From: Symbiodinium natans
Taxonomy: Eukaryota > Sar > Dinophyceae > Suessiales > Symbiodiniaceae
NCBI GenBank assembly: GCA_905221605.1
Contig: CAJNDS010002525.1
Span: 1 to 64,000, forward strand
Direction: 5' to 3'
Length of the DNA stretch: 64,000 bases
Of this stretch, positions 8,870 through 18,557 are shown piece after piece (position 1 is the first letter of the stretch; each line of letters starts with the position of its first letter). Position numbers and translations under genes: made by a program. The notes beneath the pieces were generated by a model that ran no database searches, was not told where the DNA came from, and saw only the letters and a program-made list of their open reading frames with translations.

Positions 8870-11690
8870 TTCTCCAGCTTGTCGTCGGACTCTGGAAACG
8901 ACTGCTCGATGACCACCTCCGCATTGCATCTCTTTAGGCTTTGGGGTTGAGGGTTTAGGGTTTAGGGTTTAGGGTTGTTTAAGGTTTAGGGTTTAGGGTT
9001 TCGGGTTTAGGGTTTCGGGTTTAGGGTTTTGCAAACCCGAAAATAGAGATCTCGAACCTCAAGAGCTAGCCACTACCCGCCATTGAGAGAAGAAAGACGG
9101 GCGAACGGAACATTGTTAAGCAACATCCAATTCCGCGGAGCTCTGCTGAACACAGCTGGAGATAAGAAGAAGTACGGACGCGCGCAAATACAAACCGTGA
9201 CTGATGCATCCAACAAACGAAGAAATCAGTAGTGGCTGCCCCCACCTTCCTCGAAATGATCACTATGGAGACAAGCCTCAGGAGGTTGATCCGAAAACCC
9301 TGCTCAAGACGAGGTCAACTCAATCTAGCTCGCCTTTAGCCCTAAACCCTAAACCCTCCACAGACAGGGGCAACTGGCTTCCCCCACGCGAAACTGCATC
9401 ACAACAAAAAACCCTAAAAATCCCTGGGGCTTAGGGTTCCCTCTCTAGCCCTTGAAGCACTAAACCTAGGTTTAGGGTTTAGGGTTTAGGGTTTAGGGTT
9501 TAGGGTTTAGGGTTTAGGGTTTAGGGTTTAGGGTTGCCCGGGGCCTTAAGAATCAACTGCCTAAGATACGGTTCAGGCACCTCTGGGCACGGCTCTTTTA
9601 GAACCCTACTTCTCTGAGTGCCCATGAACCTCCAAGTGGGGCTTAGGGCTCAGGGTTTATGGGGGGCCTTCAAAAGCACCGGGGCCTCTAAAGGCTAAAT
9701 GTTGATGGCTTTATATGGATTATCTAGGGAATTAAGGGCAATAAACATAGAAAAACCTCTAAACCCTAAACCCTAAACCCTAAACCCTAAACCCTAAATC
9801 CTAAACCCTAAACCCTAAACCCTAAACCCTAAACCCTAAACCCTAAACGTAGGTTCAAACCTACCCCTGCAGGAGAGAGCCTGCTCTTGGCTCGGCGAGG
9901 TGCTCACGAACTGGCCCTTCAATCCTTAGCTGCTGAGTTCATAAGCCCCAGGAAAGCGGGCGGTTTAGGGTTTAGGGTTTAGGGTTTAGGGTTTAGGGCG
10001 TCTCGCCGCGCAGCGGCAGTAAGTACCATGTGTAAATGGCGCCCCTACACACCCAGGGGGTGTGGGGGGGGCGGCATGTCACGCGAAGGCATCTGTTTTC
10101 AATGTAATCCAACAATTTCATTGGTGCTGGGTTCTTTCTCCCCACCCGCTGTGAGCTTTCACAGGCCACCACCCAAACCACTACCTTTTAGGGTTTAGGG
10201 CTGTCGCCCTCAATTCCCACCAAATAAAACGATTCAAATCTCAACATTTGTGGGGGGGGGGGGCGGGAGGGGGTGGGGCCAGGGAGGGCCAGAGCGGCCA
10301 GGGGCCAGGGGGTCAGGGCCAGCGGGGCCAGGGGCGGCCAGCCCAGAGAAGGGCCAGGGTGGCCGGGCCCAGAGGGGGGGTCAGGGGGAGCCAGGAGGGG
10401 GGACGGCGGGGCCAGGGGGGGCCAGGGGGGGGGCCCAGGGGGGGGCCAGGGGGGGGCCACGGGGGGGCCACAGGGGCGGTGGCCGGAGGCACAGGCAAAA
10501 AACCCTTTTTTGGGCTCTGGGGGGGTACCCCCCTGGCAGACCCCAGATTTCAGGATTTTCGGGCCAACGACCAGAGGGTCCCGGGAAGGTTCCTAGGGGG
10601 CCTCCCGGGCGGCGACGTTCTAGGGCTTTGAGCCGAGGGTTTAGGGTATTCCCATCAAGGGGAGTATCTGAGTACTCCTGTGGCTGGGTGGCCCAGCGAC
10701 AGCTGGCCATGGGCGAGGCGAGCCCGGGGGGCTCTCTATTCGACCATTCTCCAATGGCTCCACCCATTGTCCATCCAGTAAAGGTGTTCATCACTGCCGG
10801 GTATCTTCTGGGTCCAGGCACCCTAGAAAAGGGTGGGTACGGCCTAAGCAGGCCGGGTGGGAATTTAGGGTTTAGGGTTTAGGGTTTAGGGTTTAGGGTT
10901 TAGGGTTTAGGGTTTAGGGTTTAGGGTTTAGGGTTTAGGGTTTAGGGGGTTTAGGGTTTAGGGTTTAGGGTTCAAGGTTCAGGGTCGTTTCCCAAACAGT
11001 TTTAAACAAATAAACGTGTACTCATTCAGCTACTGAGAATCCTGCCAGCGTCGAGCGCGCCTTCGCGAAGGAGTCTTCCACGTGCAGCAAGGCTGCCTGT
11101 GCCGAGGCCTCACCCTTCTTGGAGGTTCAGGGTACTTAGTAAGGGTTTAGGGTTTAGGGTTTAGGGTTTAGGGTTTAGGGTTTAGGGTTTAGGGTTTAGG
11201 GTTTAGGGTTTAGGGTGTAGCTATAGCCCACTTCTAAGCCCCTTAAGTACCCCAAGAGGGTTCTAATTGTTTTGGACAGTTATAGTTGGGCTACTAAGTA
11301 CCATGAACCTCCAAGTAAGTTCAATGTACCACGATATTATATACTAGGGCCCTTATACGAACCTGTCTAGACCCAAGCAATTCCAATTTGGTGCATGGAC
11401 CCTTTGGGTCAGACATTCAAACTGAATTCGAGCCCGGAAAGACGGAAAACCAGAAACCCTGACCCCTGTCATTGCCAAAAACCCTGAAACCCTCAAACCT
11501 TACAACCCCCAAACCCACAAACCCTAAACCCTAAACCCAAAACCCTAAACCCTAAACCCTAAACCCTAAACCCTAAACCCTAAACCCTAAACCCCAAGTA
11601 AACCGGATTGCCTGCAGAGCTTCTTGCTGTAGCTTGACCTTTCCAATGGCCTCCTCGGGTTGGGCCTTGAGACTCTGACATTCTCAGAGC
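8870..11690 (-). CDS. Exons of a coiled-coil-like protein (fragmentary model)
   Basis: Three minus-strand segments with protein-like codon use: about 11595-11690 (ECQSLKAQPEEAIGKVKLQQ, heptad-like), about 11034-11115 (KGEASAQAALLHVEDSFAKA), and about 8870-8937 (CNAEVVIEQSFPESDDKLEK). The middle one lies exactly between a family D end and a family E end. Charged and Gln/Ala-rich character suggests coiled coil. Whether all belong to one gene is inference, and exons in between may be missed. Confidence 0.4.
10250..10480. repeat. G-rich GGGGCCAG minisatellite
   Basis: Diverged units of GGGGCCAGG with G runs up to 10, a strong G-quadruplex candidate on the plus strand. Open frames across it (Gly/Arg-rich or Pro-rich) are repeat artefacts. 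From 10500 to 10860 a possible unproven exon follows. Confidence 0.85.
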
Positions 11691-11741
11691 TGCGGTTTAG
11701 GGTTTAGGGTTTAGGGTTTAGGGTTTAGGGTTCCTGTTTAA

Positions 11742-11850
11742 CTTGGCTGCCCAGTATCCACATTATGATAAGAGCACCCTTTTTTGGGCGGGTTACGTCA
11801 AAAGGGAGGCTTGAACGAACAACAAAGGAAAAGGGTACCACTGGGCTTTC
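11742..11850. repeat. Degenerate family A element
   Basis: CTTGGCTGCCCAGTATCC at the left, ACCACTGGGCTTTCC at the right, with the family interior (AAGAGCACCCTTTTTT, GGGTTACGTC, GGAAAAGGGTACC). The right end is damaged, so an old copy. Confidence 0.7.
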
Positions 11851-11929
11851 CTGTTTAAGGCTTCCTGTTTGGGGGTTTAGGGTTGAGGGTTGAGGGTTGA
11901 GGGTTTAGGGTTTGGAGCTTCGGGCCTAG

Positions 11930-12345
11930 GGTATGCATGAGGAGCTTCGATTCGCTTGGTGCCACCTGGTCCCTGTTGCTTGCTTAACCGCTGGATTGTC
12001 TGAATCTGCCACCAAAGTTGCCAACAGGAGAGACATGTCATTGAAGGCACGCAGCATGTCACCGTTGAAATGCTCGTCGAAACTGTGCCTTTCCGGACGT
12101 CAGGCAAGTGGTGCTTTAGCGACACACCATCTAAGAAGTTTAGGCCTTTTAACATGAAGCATCGAAGTTGCTGCTGCACCAAAATGTCCGATGAGTTCTG
12201 GCCATTGCAGGTGGCACCATGGCCATCGCAGATCACCAGGCAGGGCTCAGTCATACCGACACATCGAGCACGTTGCGAGCTGAAAGCCCAAATGTCTCGA
12301 TGGCATAGCTGCAGGTGTGTCTGACTTCCTCCCTGTTACTAGCCA
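11930..12345 (-). CDS. Possible PP2C-like phosphatase exon
   Basis: An open minus-strand segment containing AFSSQRARCVGMTEPCLVIC followed by DGHGATCNGQNSSDI. The hydrophobic run ending in DGHG resembles PP2C motif 2 (metal-binding Asp and the loop), followed by a helix-like ILVQQQLRCFM. The expected SGTTA motif is not seen, and another frame is also open downstream (HSFDEHFNGDMLRAFNDMSL), so an intron or frameshift is likely. Ends at an array at 11875-11915. Confidence 0.35.
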
Positions 12346-12615
12346 TTAAACCCTAAACCCTAAACCCTAAACCCTAAAACCCTAAACCCTAAAACCCTAA
12401 ACCCTAAGCTTGAGCTTGTTGCAGCCATTTTGCCCCAGATTGCGTCATCTACGAAGACTCACAATGCCGGGCGTTCTGCAGCTCAGCTGGGGACCTTAAC
12501 GCCTTGCCTGAGGCATCGCAAAAGCTCCTCAGAGCCCAGAGAGTATCACTCAAAACTCAGTATTAAATGACTCAAAACTGTGAAACTTATCGGCCGAGCG
12601 CCTCGGATGTTCCAC

Positions 12616-15089
12616 TTAAACCTCAAAATCTTCAGCCGCGAGAGAAAGTGCGTAGACCTGCTCGCATTGCTCAGGTTGCCCTTGCAAGGCCTGTGACAGA
12701 AAGTCTGGGATGGACTGCTTCCGCGCAAAGTCCGCCGCCGTCCAATTTCGAGCGTTGCGGAGATCTAGGCGCGCTCCCGCTGCAATGAGGGCTGCAGCAC
12801 CTTCATATTGACCAGAGATTACGGCTGACATGAGAGGCGTCTGATGCTTCAAGTGAAAAACCCATCTCGACATCAAGGTCTTCTTCCCGAACCTGTGCTG
12901 AAGAGTCTTGACCATCATCAAAACGAAGACTACCGGCAAGGCTGGTGGCACATTCATATAGTTTACGTCAGCATTCAGATCAAGCAGGCGCTTGACCATG
13001 TCCGACGTACCTCCACGAAAACTCAGGGCCCAAGACAGAGTATTGGAGAGGTCCGCTGCATGAATGGAAGGACCAGCTTGGAGAACGAGCTCCTCGAGTG
13101 CCAGCCGAGCCCCACTTGCTGCGGCAACGTCGAAGGCATGCATGCCCAAACGGTTGCGCTTGACCTTGGAACTTGGAACCCCAATAACCATATCACAACA
13201 AGGGTACCCCTTTTTTGGGGGGTTGGATACGTTACCAGGGGAAGCTTGAACCAAAAAAAGGGTAAAGGGTGCCACTGGGCTACTAAGTGACAGGACTACA
13301 GCCAGCTCCGCAAAGTATGCGGATGCCTTCAGGATCGTTCGCCAGTGCAGCTGGAATTACAGCCTCTTCTGCCACGAGACCGGCGGCGAACCTTAGTTGC
13401 TGAGTTCATACGCTCTCAAAAAACGTGTAGACTTTCGGTTCTAAGGATTATGGTATCAACAAAAATCAAAGTGTACTTATTCAGCTCAAAAAAGGGACAC
13501 GTTCGCCCTGGCTGAGATCAGCATCCGTGTGGCAGCATGGTGCTTCAGGAACGCACAGATCTGGATCGCCGACGTGCCTTTTGGAGCACCGACGAGTGGC
13601 TGGTCTTTCTTTGTCCAGCAGTTCCTTAGCTGTGAGTTCGTAAGCCCCTCACAAGTGTACACTTTCAGTTCTGTAGGGGATGATAGGTTCCCCAAAAACT
13701 GTAAAGTGTACTCACTCAGCTACTAAGGTTCAAATTTGCATTCTGCTCCAACAGATCCCGTATCAAATCAGCATCTCCGCTCAACGCGGCATAGTGGAGG
13801 GGTGTCCAGCCTGCGCGGTCAAATTGCTTGACCTTTGCAAAGCCATTCCTTGGCAGCCCAGGAACCATCTTGTGATAAGGGCACCCCCTTCTTTTGCTTG
13901 TTACTTCATAAGGGAACCTTGAACCAAAAAAAGGGAAAAGGGTACCACTGGGCTACCAAGATTCTGAAAGAGGAAGTTCTGCACAGATCGGGAGGGAGCA
14001 TCTAGATCCTCCTGAAAGCCGGGCACGAGGTCCCTGTCGATCTGCACCGAGAAGCCCCGGAGGTGAGCAGCTTGCCTAGGTTGGCCATAGCAAAACCTTG
14101 GGTTTAGGGTTTAGGGTTTAGGGTTTCGGGCTTAGGGTTTAGGGTTTAGGGTTTAGGGTTTAGGGTTTAGGGTTTAGGGTTTAGGGTAATTAAGTATTAA
14201 ACAGGACCCTCGTGAACTCACATCCAAGTGCCGACCTAGCTGCATGTTCTGAAGCAGGCGGAAGCCAACAAAATCTTGGGCTTTGAGCAGGTACCGGAGC
14301 CTGCGCCGCAGCACGCCCTGAAGAACATGGGCCAGCTTTCCGCGGTCCTCCTCCACCGTAAACAGGCCCTCGCCCGCTGACCCTCCCGGAAAGGCTGCTG
14401 GTGATGAGATGAGCTCCAGCTCGGTGCTGCTCTTGATCATAACCCAGGAATGATCTTCTGACAGCTCGCGGCAAACCTTTTCGGCCCTGCACCACCCGCG
14501 CGCAGTCCAAGAAGATGGGGTGAACACGCTGTGCAAACGTGGGTTTAGCACAACGGGGCAGAGAGCAAAAAAGAAACGGCTCCTCGCAACATATGCTGGA
14601 ATGCTGTCGATTGCTTTGGAAAGCTCGCTGCTTCCCACTAAGAGCTGCGGGCAAGAGAAGTAGTCATACCAAACCTGGGATGGCCCTTAAAACCCTCTGA
14701 AAAATATTCGTAAATCTCATCCCCTCTGAAACCCAGAAAGGGGAAATTGAACATGTCCCAAAGGCCGACCTAGAAACGAACAGAGGCGCGGCACGTAGCT
14801 GTGATGTCGAGAGGGTCTTGGCACTGGGCACCAGCGTCTCAGTGAACATATCCTCGGTAGCCCAGTAACCACATTATACTAAGGGCACCTTTTTGTGGGG
14901 TTGGTTACTTTATAGTTAAGGGAACCTTGAACGAAACAAAAGGGTAAGGGTACCGCTGGGCTACCAAGTATCCAGAGGAATGTGTTGCAAGTTCGAGAAC
15001 ATATGCCGTATGGCATCTTGAAGGACCCGCAGCTGCTTGAACTCCGGATCGGGATGGTGCTCGCCAACCCACTGATGTGAAACAAAGAC
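12616..15089 (-). CDS. TIR-like N-terminal domain plus ankyrin repeats, 8 exons joined in frame
   Basis: Exons: 14973-15089, 14778-14852, 14208-14674, 13966-14096 (end 13965), 13732-13848, 13499-13624, 13292-13391 and 12616-13164. Phases agree at every junction and give about 560 residues ending in a TGA. The start lies upstream of 15089 and was not found. The N-terminal part has VFVSHQWVGEHHPDPEFKQL, then VWYDYFSCPQ, IPAYVARSRFFFALCP and WTARGWCRAEKVCREL, the layout of a TIR-like domain expanded in dinoflagellates. The C-terminal half has ankyrin repeats (GWTPLHYAALSGDADLIRDL, QTPLMSAVISGQYEGAAALI). Likely an intracellular protein-interaction or signalling protein; the function of this domain in dinoflagellates is not established. 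Each intron is one repeat element: A, F, TTTAGGG, A, D, D, A from 5' to 3'. The long last exon has no intron. Confidence 0.9.
13165..13291 (-). mobile_element. Family A introner, target duplication GTCA
   Basis: Sense reading: exon ends CCT, then GTCA, then CTTAGTAGCCCAGTGG ... GGTTATTGGGGTTCCAAG TTCCAAG, then GTCA begins the next exon. Removing first GTCA plus element gives SPVKRNRLG in frame. The GT donor comes from the duplicated target, not from the element. Confidence 0.9.
13392..13498 (-). mobile_element. Family D introner, target duplication GTCC/GTTC
   Basis: Sense donor AACGT|GTCC followed by a worn D terminus (CTTTTTTGAGCTGAATAAG), acceptor CAACTAAG|GTTC. Three of four duplicated bases still match. 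The join ARANV|FAAGLVAEE keeps frame. Confidence 0.8.
13625..13731 (-). mobile_element. Family D introner, target duplication GAAC
   Basis: Sense: AATTT|GAAC CTTAGTAGCTGAGTGAG ... GAACTCACAGCTAAG|GAACTGC. Perfect 4-bp duplication, terminal repeat CTTAGTAGCTGAGT, GA donor. The join NANLNCWTKKDQP is in frame with the ankyrin repeats. Confidence 0.92.
13849..13964 (-). mobile_element. Family A introner, target duplication GAAT
   Basis: Sense: TTTCA|GAAT CTTGGTAGCCCAGTGG ... CCTGGGCTGCCAAG|GAATGGC. Perfect duplication, GA donor. The join LFQNGFAKVKQFDRAGWTP leads straight into a canonical ankyrin repeat. Confidence 0.93.
14097..14207 (-). repeat. Intron made mainly of CCCTAAA (sense) telomere-like repeat
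   Basis: The frame requires the preceding exon to end in phase 2. A donor at CGAGG|GTCC (exon end 14208) and acceptor CCCAAG|GTTTTG (exon start 14096) satisfy this and join RG to FCYGQ. GTTT also occurs just inside the donor side and at the acceptor, possibly a relic target duplication. Confidence 0.75.
14675..14777 (-). mobile_element. Family F introner, target duplication GTTT
   Basis: Sense: CTGTTC|GTTT CTAGGTCGGCC ... GGGCCATCCCAG|GTTTGG. Perfect 4-bp duplication, GT donor. The join APLFVWYDYFSCPQ rebuilds the conserved TIR-like motif. Confidence 0.93.
14853..14972 (-). mobile_element. Family A introner, target duplication GATA
   Basis: Sense: CCTCTG|GATA CTTGGTAGCCCAGCGG ... ACTGGGCTACCGAG|GATATG. 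Perfect duplication, GA donor. The join HIPLDMFTETLVP is in frame. Confidence 0.93.
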
Positions 15090-15119
15090 CTGGGGTGGCG
15101 AAGTGGGAGAGGGCCCCCC

Positions 15120-15242
15120 ATGAAGATAAAAAAAATCTACGCGTCGTATCGGAAATGTATACACACGTAAATACATAAACAAATACATACATAGATTTCA
15201 ATGTATATGGGGTAGTAGCCGATCCGCTGGCTGTAAACATAT

Positions 15243-15275
<33 letters not shown>

Positions 15276-15430
15276 CACATACAAATATAAATATAAATAT
15301 AAATATGAATCTAATATGAATATAAATATAAATATAAATATAAATATAAATATAAATATAAATATAAATATAAATAAATAAATAAATAAATAAATATATA
15401 TATATATATATATCCATATATATATATGCT
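15120..15430. repeat. TA, TATG and TAAA microsatellites
   Basis: Alternating (TA)n, (ATAAAT)n and (AAAT)n tracts ending in CCATATATATATATGCTACCCCCCC. The 5' part of the TIR/ankyrin gene probably lies beyond this block. The Tyr/Ile-rich open frame across it is an artefact. Confidence 0.9.
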
Positions 15431-15439
15431 ACCCCCCCC

Positions 15440-16610
15440 TCCAAAACCTACCGTTTTCTAATTTTCTACACTTGCGTGACATCAAAACGCTTTAAAGATG
15501 AGACCGACTCCCTAAATCCTTTGACCTTATTCACACAATTTTCTGTTGCATAAACCCTCTTCCCAAAATCCTGCTCGCTAAATCCGAAAGCACGGGGTTC
15601 CTACATCGTATTCCCTAAATCATATTCCCCCAGTCCCTAAATCTGGGGCGGGCGGGGGGGAGGTGGGGGGTGGGTCACTAAATGGCTCACTAAATCTTCT
15701 CGCTAAATCCTAAAGGGTGGGATCCCTAAATCATATTCCCATGATTTTACTCCCTAAGTCTTTTCCCAAAGCCCTAAAGAGGGAAGTCTTGAAATTCTGA
15801 AGAGGAGAGCCTCTGAATTCTAAAAGAGAATTACTACCTCCATTACGGGGGTTTCCGTATGGGGAAATACCGCCACAGTGAATGAATATTTTCCGGGGGT
15901 GTTCAAAAATCTGTCTGCAGGCTTCGTTTTTGATTGCTGAGCTGCAGTCTGGATCGGCGAAACTACAATACATTCCTATTGTGCTTAATAGAGAATGCAT
16001 ACATTGCCATGGTCTCATTATTGCAGTGCCCTGCCTTTCTTATTGCGGTGGGGGGTCCCACCAATTAAACAGATGCTCGGATAAAATTTTATCGGGATCC
16101 CTAGATCTGGTTCCCTGAAATTAACTCCCTAAGGCCTAAAGGTGGGGGTTTTACTTTCTAAATCCTATTGCTTAAGCCCTAAAGAGGGGTGTCCTAAAGA
16201 GGGGGATCCTTACTCTAAATCTTAAAGATGAGCCTCTCCGTCTACATCATAAAACAAAGAACCTTACTCAGTAGATCTTATCGCTAAAGTCAACAAAGAA
16301 GGATCCCTCAATCTTATCCCTTAATTTCACTCCCTAAATCATATTGGGGAAGAGGGGTGGGAGGGAGTCACCAAATCCTAAAGAGGGAATCTTAAGTAGC
16401 CTTAAATCCCCAAAAATGAGACCCCCCCTAACTCATACAAAAGCCAACCTTGCTCAATAAATCTTCTCGCTAACGCTAAAGCTTTAGCGATAAGATTTGC
16501 GCCCCCTTAGAAAATAGGATTTGGGGACTAAGCTTTGGGATGCTCCCCACTTCAACGCCTATTCCCTAAATCCTTCTCGCTAAGTCCTAAAGAGCGGGCT
16601 CCCCTATAAT
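15440..16610. repeat. Degenerate CCCTAAATC-type repeat field
   Basis: Many imperfect units such as CCCTAAATCATATTCCC, CTCGCTAAATCCTA and CTAAAGAGGGATCC in both senses. Looks like diverged telomere-like repeat mixed with a 20-30 bp higher unit. One short open segment near 15880-16118 has no recognisable content. A near-perfect palindrome GATTCAAATTTGAATC sits at about 16623. Confidence 0.55.
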
Positions 16611-16979
16611 GATGAAATATGTCCGATTCAAATTTGAATCGGCCGATTCAGTTTTGAATCGACCCTCAAATTAAAGATTGAAGTCGTCGTAGTGTTGCAA
16701 TACTCACATGCATATTCATACTGTGTATTGGCTTTATATGTATGTATGAGTTGGTACGTAATCTGTGTACTCACTCAATCTCCAACGCAACAAATTTGCT
16801 TATAAGGACTTAATTTGCGTCTAAATAGAAGGGGAAAGGGCGCCAGGGGTCGGTCTTCCAAAATAAGTAGGACCAAAAAACACTCCCCACCACACCCCCC
16901 CACTCCCCTCCACTTCACTCCACTGCGTGTTCTGGGTTTGTTTATGGGTATTGTCAGGGCTTATTCTCCAAAACCCTAT

Positions 16980-17640
16980 CGATCCAGGGTTTAGGATTCT
17001 AACGAGAAGCCCCAAAACCCCAAGCCTATAGGGTTAAGCAATTTAACCTCAACCCTTAATCTTTACACACCCTATAGGGTTACGGTTTAAAGGTTTAGGA
17101 TTTGAATTTCAGACATGTAAACCTTGACCTACAATTCAACGGAAACACGAAACCTTTAACCCTTGCAGGGTTAAGGTTTAAAGGTATAGGGTTTAAGACA
17201 TAGGCACTCTAAACCCCTATCGATCCAGGATTTAGAGTTTTAAAGAAAAGCCCCGAAACCCTATAGGATTAAACAGATAAGCCCAATTCTTTAACCTTTA
17301 AACCCTGTAGGATTAAGATTTAAAGGTTTAGGGCTTAAGATATAGGCATTTAAATCTTGACCTGCAAATACACCGAAACCCTTAAACTTTAAGCGTCAGT
17401 TCAAGGTCTAGAATTTAAGATATATGTATTTAAACCTTGACGTGTAATTAAACGAAACCTGCAACCTGGAAACTTTATAGGGTTAAGGTTTAAAGGTTTA
17501 GGGTTTAAGATATATGATTTTGAACCTAAGCCTGCAATTAAGTTGAAACACATAACCTTTAAACCCTATAGGGTTAAGACTTAAAGGTCCCGGGCTTAGC
17601 GTTTTATAGAGAAGCCCCAAAACCCATATAGGATTACAAT
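16980..17640. repeat. Degenerate CCCTATAGGGTT / TTTAAAGG repeat field
   Basis: Blocks of AAACCCTATAGGGTTAAGG, TTTAAAGGTTTAGGG and AAGATATA recur every 100-130 bp. Related text reappears at 30500-31500. No exon found. Confidence 0.6.
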
Positions 17641-17839
17641 TAACCTAAACGCGCACGCAACCTTCATGTTGACGGCCGACATGAGGAGTATGCTATGGCT
17701 GGAAACTGCGCGTTTATAGCCCAAGCTGCGCGTCGAAATTGTGCACATATAATGGAACCACTTTCAGTGCTTCAATATATAATACCATGGCCTATAGTTT
17801 TGTAAGATATTTTTTAACCATAAGAAAAATCTTCAGGAC

Positions 17840-18265
17840 CGGGCGTTTTAAAACTCCTTGCTTAGCCACAAGAGGAGTTTTAAAACTCCTGCCACCGAAG
17901 ATTGAAGATTGAAGATGTCTCAGGACTCTTTGTGGGAATCTTCAATCTCAAGTAGTCGGGGCCGGGAGTTTTAAAACTCCTTGCTTAGCCACAAGAGGAG
18001 TTTTAAAACTCATGCCACCGAAGATTGAAGATTGAAGATTCCTGGAAAGAGTTCTGGAGAACCTTCAATCTTCAATCTTCGGGGCCACGAGTTTTAAGAC
18101 TCCTTGCTTAGCCACAAGAGGAGTTTTAAAACCCCTGCCCCTAAGATTGAAGATTGAAGATTCCTGGAAAGAGTTCTGGGGAATCTTCAATCTTCAATCT
18201 TCGGGGCCACGAGTTTTAAAACTCCTTGCTTAGCCACAAGAAGAGTTTTAAAACTCCTGGCCCTG
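17840..18265. repeat. Tandem foldback repeat (about 125-bp units)
   Basis: Units of GAGTTTTAAAACTCCTTGC, TTAGCCACAAGAGGAGTTTT, AAGATTGAAGATTGAAGATT, CCTGGAAAGAGTTCTGG and ATCTTCAATCTTCAATCTTC repeat about four times. Each unit carries two nested inverted repeats, so DNA or RNA can form serial hairpins. Confidence 0.85.
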
Positions 18266-18447
18266 GAGATTTTTTATTGGAGTCTCTAAGTATTTAATAT
18301 TTCGTATCGGATGTATATATATATATATGCCAACAGAGCCTCCTATGATCCACAAAGCCTTGGTTCCAAAAGCAACACTATCAGTAAGGCTGTCCCCAAC
18401 AAATCAATCGCATTAAATCAAGTTAACATCTTAAGGGGTGCGCAGTG

Positions 18448-18546
18448 TTCTTGCGCTATCACGGCAGGAACATCAATGGGTCGGCTCCCAAACATATGAG
18501 CGTACTGCATGGCAGCTGCAGCAAGGGGAACTCTGCAGAGACTCTA
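18448..18546 (-). repeat. Copy 1 of a 99-bp direct duplication
   Basis: Matches 22480-22578 with only two differences noted (CAATGGG/CAACGGG, CAAGGGG/CAACGGG). It contains a copy of the ATG and first residues (MQYAHMFGSRP) of the gene at 21949-22542, cut off after about 20 codons. It lies 11 bp past the stop of the EEP-like gene. Confidence 0.9.
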
Positions 18547-18557
18547 GCATGAGACCA

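Noticed and set aside
10248-10882. A 210-codon Gly/Arg-rich plus frame and Pro-rich minus frames
   Set aside because: Made by the GGGGCCAG minisatellite; several frames open on both strands.
12430-12455. GCAGCCATTTTGCCCC resembling the dinoflagellate spliced leader
   Set aside because: Only the GCCATTTTG core matches; the expected GGCTCAAG end is absent.
14905-15444. A 179-codon minus frame with a Tyr/Ile-rich start
   Set aside because: Its first part is a TA microsatellite and the rest is the wrong frame of the TIR-like exon.
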